From Nitrosopumilaceae archaeon (GTDB lineage: Archaea; Thermoproteota; Nitrososphaeria; Nitrososphaerales; Nitrosopumilaceae), in assembly GCA_007571225.1 (NCBI GenBank), contig RKRU01000071.1:1-7721 (forward strand): a stretch of DNA of 7,721 nucleotides. The letters run 5' to 3'. This document shows, piece by piece, positions 5,125-7,721 of this stretch (position 1 is the first letter of the stretch; each line of letters starts with the position of its first letter). The notes beneath the pieces were generated by a model. It ran no database searches, had not been told where the DNA came from, and worked only from the letters and a program-made list of their open reading frames with translations. The translations under genes and the position numbers were made by a program.

Positions 5125-7269
5125 CTATGCAGGGCGTGGAGCCATACACTGTGGGCATTGCGCCTCATATGCAGTCCCCCGGGACCCACACTCGGCGCAG
5201 ATGACAATCTTTCGTACTGGAGCAAATGACGGCACTAAGGTCGCCATCTTCTCAATTGCATCCTTTACCGCCTGCACGTCGTCACCGCCAATCTTCTCGT
5301 CTATATCTAGCGTGACCTGCAATCCGGCGTTTAGTTGGCGGTCCATCTTGTTGGTAAGGACGATCGGTATGCTCGTACCCGTATAATCTCGTATAGCAGA
5401 GGCGGCAAAGGTCATGCCGCACTGATAGGGCCGCGCATCCTGAAGGTTCACCAGCTGCTTGCCATACTTTTTGTCGTCTAGATCGGCAAAGCGCTCTGCG
5501 CCCTCAGAGTCTGCAATACAGATCGATATGCGCTCCCCGTTCTCCCTTGCACGCTGCATGCCCACACTTACCACGGTATCAATTATCTTCCGTATGACCG
5601 TCCTACCCTCCTTGTTGTATCCAAGCCCGAGAATATCAAAGACGGCCTCGCGCAGTCCGACTAGGTTTATCGCTATCGGCATGGGGTTTCGCTGCATGGG
5701 GGAGTCCTTGGCCGTAGTTAGTAGGTTGTGGCTACAGTGGATCAGGTCAGATAGTGCCTTTTTGCGTGCAACCATGGCATTGATTATCGGCTGCAGCATC
5801 AAGACAAGTTTTACCCGGAAGAGGGACTCATCCGTATCCGACTCCCGCGCCACGCGCGGCAGGTTCAGTGAGATCGACTGGAGCATCGCAAACGAAATGT
5901 TGTTCCCCGCTTTGTTACGGGCACCCCCTGTTATGCCGCGGCTGGATATATGCTGCTGCAGCCTTGTAAACAGTACCCTACCTCCAAGAAGTACTATCTC
6001 AGCCGCCACGCTTGAGACCCTGCCTATATCCCTAGCCCCGCCGTAGTTGACTACAAGCCCTATGTGTGGGCGCCGGGTCATTTGTACGTACTTTTTGTAT
6101 GCACTCATTATGCAGGACGTGATTCTGTCATGGCCGCCATCATCGTTCAGGTCAAGCCGTATGGAGAGCACGCAGCCGTCTGCAGGATGTATGGATGTAA
6201 CAGACGACATCACAAACACTCCAAGTAGACACTTTTCGATCTCCGCATCAGTCACATCAGAGGCGCCGTGCAGATCAAGGGATTGCGGCAGTCCGTCAAT
6301 TACGACCTCCTCTGAGGCCTCCCTTAACAACAGCAGGAAGATCACGGACAGCGAGTCTGCCATGTCGCTAAACTGTCTAGGTGCGGGCACCCTTGATACT
6401 GCGGTATTCCTTCCGCCCACTGCCATGCCGCCTTCAAGCATGTCTCGTATGTTCACAAATACGATATCTGGGAGTGTGGACCATGTACCGGGGTTTGATA
6501 TGTATACGTCCCCGGAAAAGTGCGCATCGGATATCTCCTTTGGCAGAATGTTAAACAGTATGTGCTCGACTAGTATCTTCTTTCCCAAAGAGGAGAACAC
6601 CCCCTGTATGCCCTCGTCTGTCCTGTCTAGATTGGACAGCATCTGTTCCAGTTCGTACAGCGGCACGCCCAGCCGAGAAAACTTTCTTCTGTACTCCTCA
6701 TGACCGTATTCTAGCAGCACCACGTTGACAATCTCGCGAATCAGCGGACCCGTAAGGTATGATGTGCGATACTTGTAGATCTTGTTCTCCACATCTTCTG
6801 TTATCCTCTGTGCCACATCCATAGACAGGTTACCCTCGCGCACCAGAGACTGTGTTATCTTGTTTGATACAAACTCATTGATTGACGCGTCTGACGCGCG
6901 TACATACATCTTGCCGCCCTCAGCAACGGTCTGTTGCTCCAACTGGCGGACCAGATTTAGAACCAACCTACCCATATTTGTAATCATGTATCGGCGCTCC
7001 GACTTGTTTACAGATACAAGCGACTGTTTGGACAGCTTTCTGAGGTGGTAGGCAAACTTGCCACTCTCCCTTTTTGAACGGAATCCTGAAACATCCTTGA
7101 GATCCGAGTATGAGAGAGGCCCCTTTGACTTGAGTATCCGGAGCATGTCAACCCGTTCGGAGCTTGCCATGACAGAAAATATTAGCTGAACGCGCTTCGG
7201 CGTGGAGCTTGCAAGGGAGTGTTTTTTTGCAGGCATGTCCACACACTCATCTGTTGATGTTGCGGACAT
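5125..7269 (-). CDS. winged-helix / ATP-cone / degenerate NrdD-like protein, probable nucleotide-sensing regulator
   Basis: A 714-residue fusion. Residues 29-110 form an ArsR-like winged helix (SSERVDMLRILKSKGPLSYS at 36-55, GKFAYHLRKLSKQSLVSV at 70-87). Residues 120-205 are an ATP-cone (INEFVSNKI at 130-138, LIREIVNVVLLEYGHEEYRR at 176-195). Residues 205-714 resemble class III anaerobic ribonucleotide reductase NrdD: AHFSGDVYISNPG (249-261), SLNLPRVARE (467-476), NLVGLREAVFDILG (535-548), ADSEGAERFADLDDKKYG (586-603) and a zinc site C691/C694/C705/C708. It cannot be a normal NrdD. It stops 6 residues after the last zinc Cys, before the glycyl-radical loop; the His residues of GDIHxHD are Tyr and Ser; the active-site cysteines (around 264-278 and 438-450) are absent. 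It is most likely a pseudoenzyme transcription factor sensing ATP/dATP, acting on nrdJ and itself. A TGA precedes ATG 7269; ATG 7236 (residue 12) is an alternative start. Confidence 0.85.
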   Translation of the reverse strand: MSATSTDECVDMPAKKHSLASSTPKRVQLIFSVMASSERVDMLRILKSKGPLSYSDLKDVSGFRSKRESGKFAYHLRKLSKQSLVSVNKSERRYMITNMGRLVLNLVRQLEQQTVAEGGKMYVRASDASINEFVSNKITQSLVREGNLSMDVAQRITEDVENKIYKYRTSYLTGPLIREIVNVVLLEYGHEEYRRKFSRLGVPLYELEQMLSNLDRTDEGIQGVFSSLGKKILVEHILFNILPKEISDAHFSGDVYISNPGTWSTLPDIVFVNIRDMLEGGMAVGGRNTAVSRVPAPRQFSDMADSLSVIFLLLLREASEEVVIDGLPQSLDLHGASDVTDAEIEKCLLGVFVMSSVTSIHPADGCVLSIRLDLNDDGGHDRITSCIMSAYKKYVQMTRRPHIGLVVNYGGARDIGRVSSVAAEIVLLGGRVLFTRLQQHISSRGITGGARNKAGNNISFAMLQSISLNLPRVARESDTDESLFRVKLVLMLQPIINAMVARKKALSDLIHCSHNLLTTAKDSPMQRNPMPIAINLVGLREAVFDILGLGYNKEGRTVIRKIIDTVVSVGMQRARENGERISICIADSEGAERFADLDDKKYGKQLVNLQDARPYQCGMTFAASAIRDYTGTSIPIVLTNKMDRQLNAGLQVTLDIDEKIGGDDVQAVKDAIEKMATLVPSFAPVRKIVICAECGSRGTAYEAQCPQCMAPRPA

Positions 7270-7318
7270 TCACAGAAGACGGGCTTTCGTGTACAAGCAT
7301 CTCCGTGCATAACTCCAT
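7247..7318 (-). CDS. possible 23-codon leader ORF overlapping the regulator start
   Basis: MELCTEMLVHESPSSVNV plus five more codons runs from ATG 7318 to TGA 7247 in a frame different from the main gene. The ATG lies 26-27 nt from the centre of the TATA box at 7339-7350, exactly where a leaderless mRNA would start. It covers the first ATG of the regulator (7269) and stops 10 nt before the second possible start (7236), so reinitiation there is conceivable. No homology is known to me. It may be a chance frame in a 49-nt leader. Confidence 0.3.
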   Translation of the reverse strand: MELCTEMLVHESPSSVNVRNINR

Positions 7319-7338
7319 GCGTTTACATTAAAAGCAGG

Positions 7339-7350
7339 TAAATAAAAATT
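7339..7350 (-). promoter_or_regulatory. TATA box of the regulator gene
   Basis: AATTTTTATTTA on the minus strand is a good archaeal TATA element. It predicts a start near 7318, 49 nt upstream of the annotated ATG. This is unlike the leaderless genes elsewhere in the window and leaves room for the upstream ORF. Confidence 0.55.
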
Positions 7351-7355
7351 TGGTT

Positions 7356-7365
7356 GTAACGTTAC
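7356..7365. promoter_or_regulatory. palindrome GTAACGTTAC next to the regulator TATA box
   Basis: A perfect 10-bp palindrome lies 5 bp upstream of the TATA element, overlapping where TFB would contact DNA. Slightly further upstream, TCTGA and TCAGA arms (7370-7385) enclose CTAATA and resemble the TCTAA/TTAGA arms of the nrdJ palindrome, though with a longer gap. Autoregulation by the encoded winged-helix protein is a reasonable guess. Confidence 0.35.
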
Positions 7366-7433
7366 TTCTTCTGACTAATATCAGATATCCAAGAACCGCC
7401 ATCCAAACCATGCGGTGAGTACAAATTGTATTA

Positions 7434-7467
7434 CAGGACAGAGCCTTCAGTCACGGCAGGACAGAGC
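7434..7467. repeat. 11-bp direct repeat upstream of the regulator
   Basis: CAGGACAGAGC occurs at 7434-7444 and again at 7457-7467, 23 bp apart start to start, in the spacer between the zinc-ribbon gene and the regulator. It could be a pair of protein-binding sites or a remnant of a small duplication. The rest of the spacer 7270-7518 holds the regulator promoter and no gene that I can support. Confidence 0.4.
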
Positions 7468-7518
7468 ACTGTACCTACTCGAGGCCCGTCTATAGAGCCG
7501 AATAATTGCAGGAGACGC

Positions 7519-7680
7519 TCAATCCTCCTGGATGTCAAGCGAAAACTCTGAGGTTATGAGCCTGGCCCCGCATGCAGGACACTGATTTTTGTGGGGTGAC
7601 ATTTCATCCTTGATGGATTTGAGCATCTTCATGGTTTTGATCTTTTCCCCACACTTGCCGCATTCAATACTTACATGCAC
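7519..7680 (-). CDS. small zinc-ribbon protein
   Basis: A 53-residue protein begins at GTG 7680 and ends at TGA 7519. It has two CxxC knuckles, ECGKCGEK (C7, C10) and QCPACGAR (C34, C37), separated by 23 residues, the pattern of a zinc-ribbon fold. Between them lies a Lys-rich helix-like stretch (KIKTMKMLKSIKDEM, 13-27), and the tail is acidic (LDIQED). There are no other domains. The GTG start is supported by an in-frame TAA upstream and by an AT element at 7702-7709, about 26 nt upstream, which gives a leaderless mRNA starting at the GTG. The function is unknown; small proteins of this type in archaea are often nucleic-acid binding or transcription accessory factors. It lies upstream of the regulator with a 249-bp gap, so probably in a separate transcript. 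Confidence 0.7.
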   Translation of the reverse strand: MHVSIECGKCGEKIKTMKMLKSIKDEMSPHKNQCPACGARLITSEFSLDIQED

Positions 7681-7701
7681 AACGCCGGTACCCCTTTTAG
7701 G

Positions 7702-7709
7702 TTAATATT
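7702..7709 (-). promoter_or_regulatory. TATA-like element of the zinc-ribbon gene
   Basis: AATATTAA on the minus strand is centred about 26 nt upstream of GTG 7680, consistent with a leaderless transcript and supporting that start codon. Confidence 0.5.
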
Positions 7710-7721
7710 TGTGACGGGGAA

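Noticed and set aside
5459..6703. Two abutting long plus-strand frames (195 and 218 codons)
   Set aside because: They lie antisense inside the regulator gene, translate to Ser/Arg-rich sequence without motifs, and have no promoters; they are shadows of the coding strand.
5125..7269. Reading the 714-residue protein as a working anaerobic class III ribonucleotide reductase
   Set aside because: The glycyl-radical motif, the active-site cysteines and the GDIHxHD histidines are missing, a DNA-binding domain is fused in front, and no NrdG activase gene is present in the window.

Overview
The window reads as chromosomal DNA of an archaeon, most likely a member of the Thaumarchaeota (Nitrososphaerota). 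The evidence is ribosomal protein S19e followed by a PDCD5/TFAR19-family protein, an archaeal Rpp21-type RNase P subunit, a tRNA without an encoded CCA, and archaeal TATA boxes about 26-27 nt upstream of start codons that imply leaderless mRNAs. No mobile elements, CRISPR arrays or phage genes are visible. The lineage call is an inference from gene content and promoter style; I did not identify a species.

Every well-supported gene is on the minus strand, so transcription runs right to left. From the right edge: a 53-residue zinc-ribbon protein (7519-7680); a 714-residue protein (5125-7269) joining an ArsR-like winged helix, an ATP-cone and a degenerate class III ribonucleotide reductase (NrdD-like) body; a very AT-rich spacer (4872-5124); adenosylcobalamin-dependent class II ribonucleotide reductase nrdJ (2160-4871); a possible small Cys-rich ORF (1992-2144); tRNA-Gly(UCC) (1828-1901); RNase P protein 4 (1445-1777); a long spacer without a convincing gene (868-1444); S19e (415-867) and the PDCD5-like gene (90-422), which overlap by 8 nt. 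A plus-strand gene may end at position 45.

The most interesting unit is the regulator-like gene plus nrdJ. The 714-residue protein keeps the NrdD scaffold and its C-terminal zinc cysteines. It lacks the glycyl-radical motif (the protein ends before it), the active-site cysteines, and the His residues of the usual GDIHxHD motif. With a DNA-binding domain in front of an ATP-cone, it looks like a pseudoenzyme turned nucleotide-sensing transcription factor, an archaeal counterpart in logic to bacterial NrdR. It lies directly upstream of the RNR it could control. The spacer between them holds a 12-bp perfect palindrome at the nrdJ start, a 22-bp direct repeat (20/22 identical) carrying TATA-like cores, and a 90-bp core with only 10 G/C bases. 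The regulator gene has its own palindrome beside its TATA box, and a 23-codon upstream ORF that begins at the predicted transcription start.

The rest is housekeeping translation and RNA processing: S19e with PDCD5, and RNase P protein 4 immediately downstream of a tRNA gene, where RNase P makes tRNA 5' ends.
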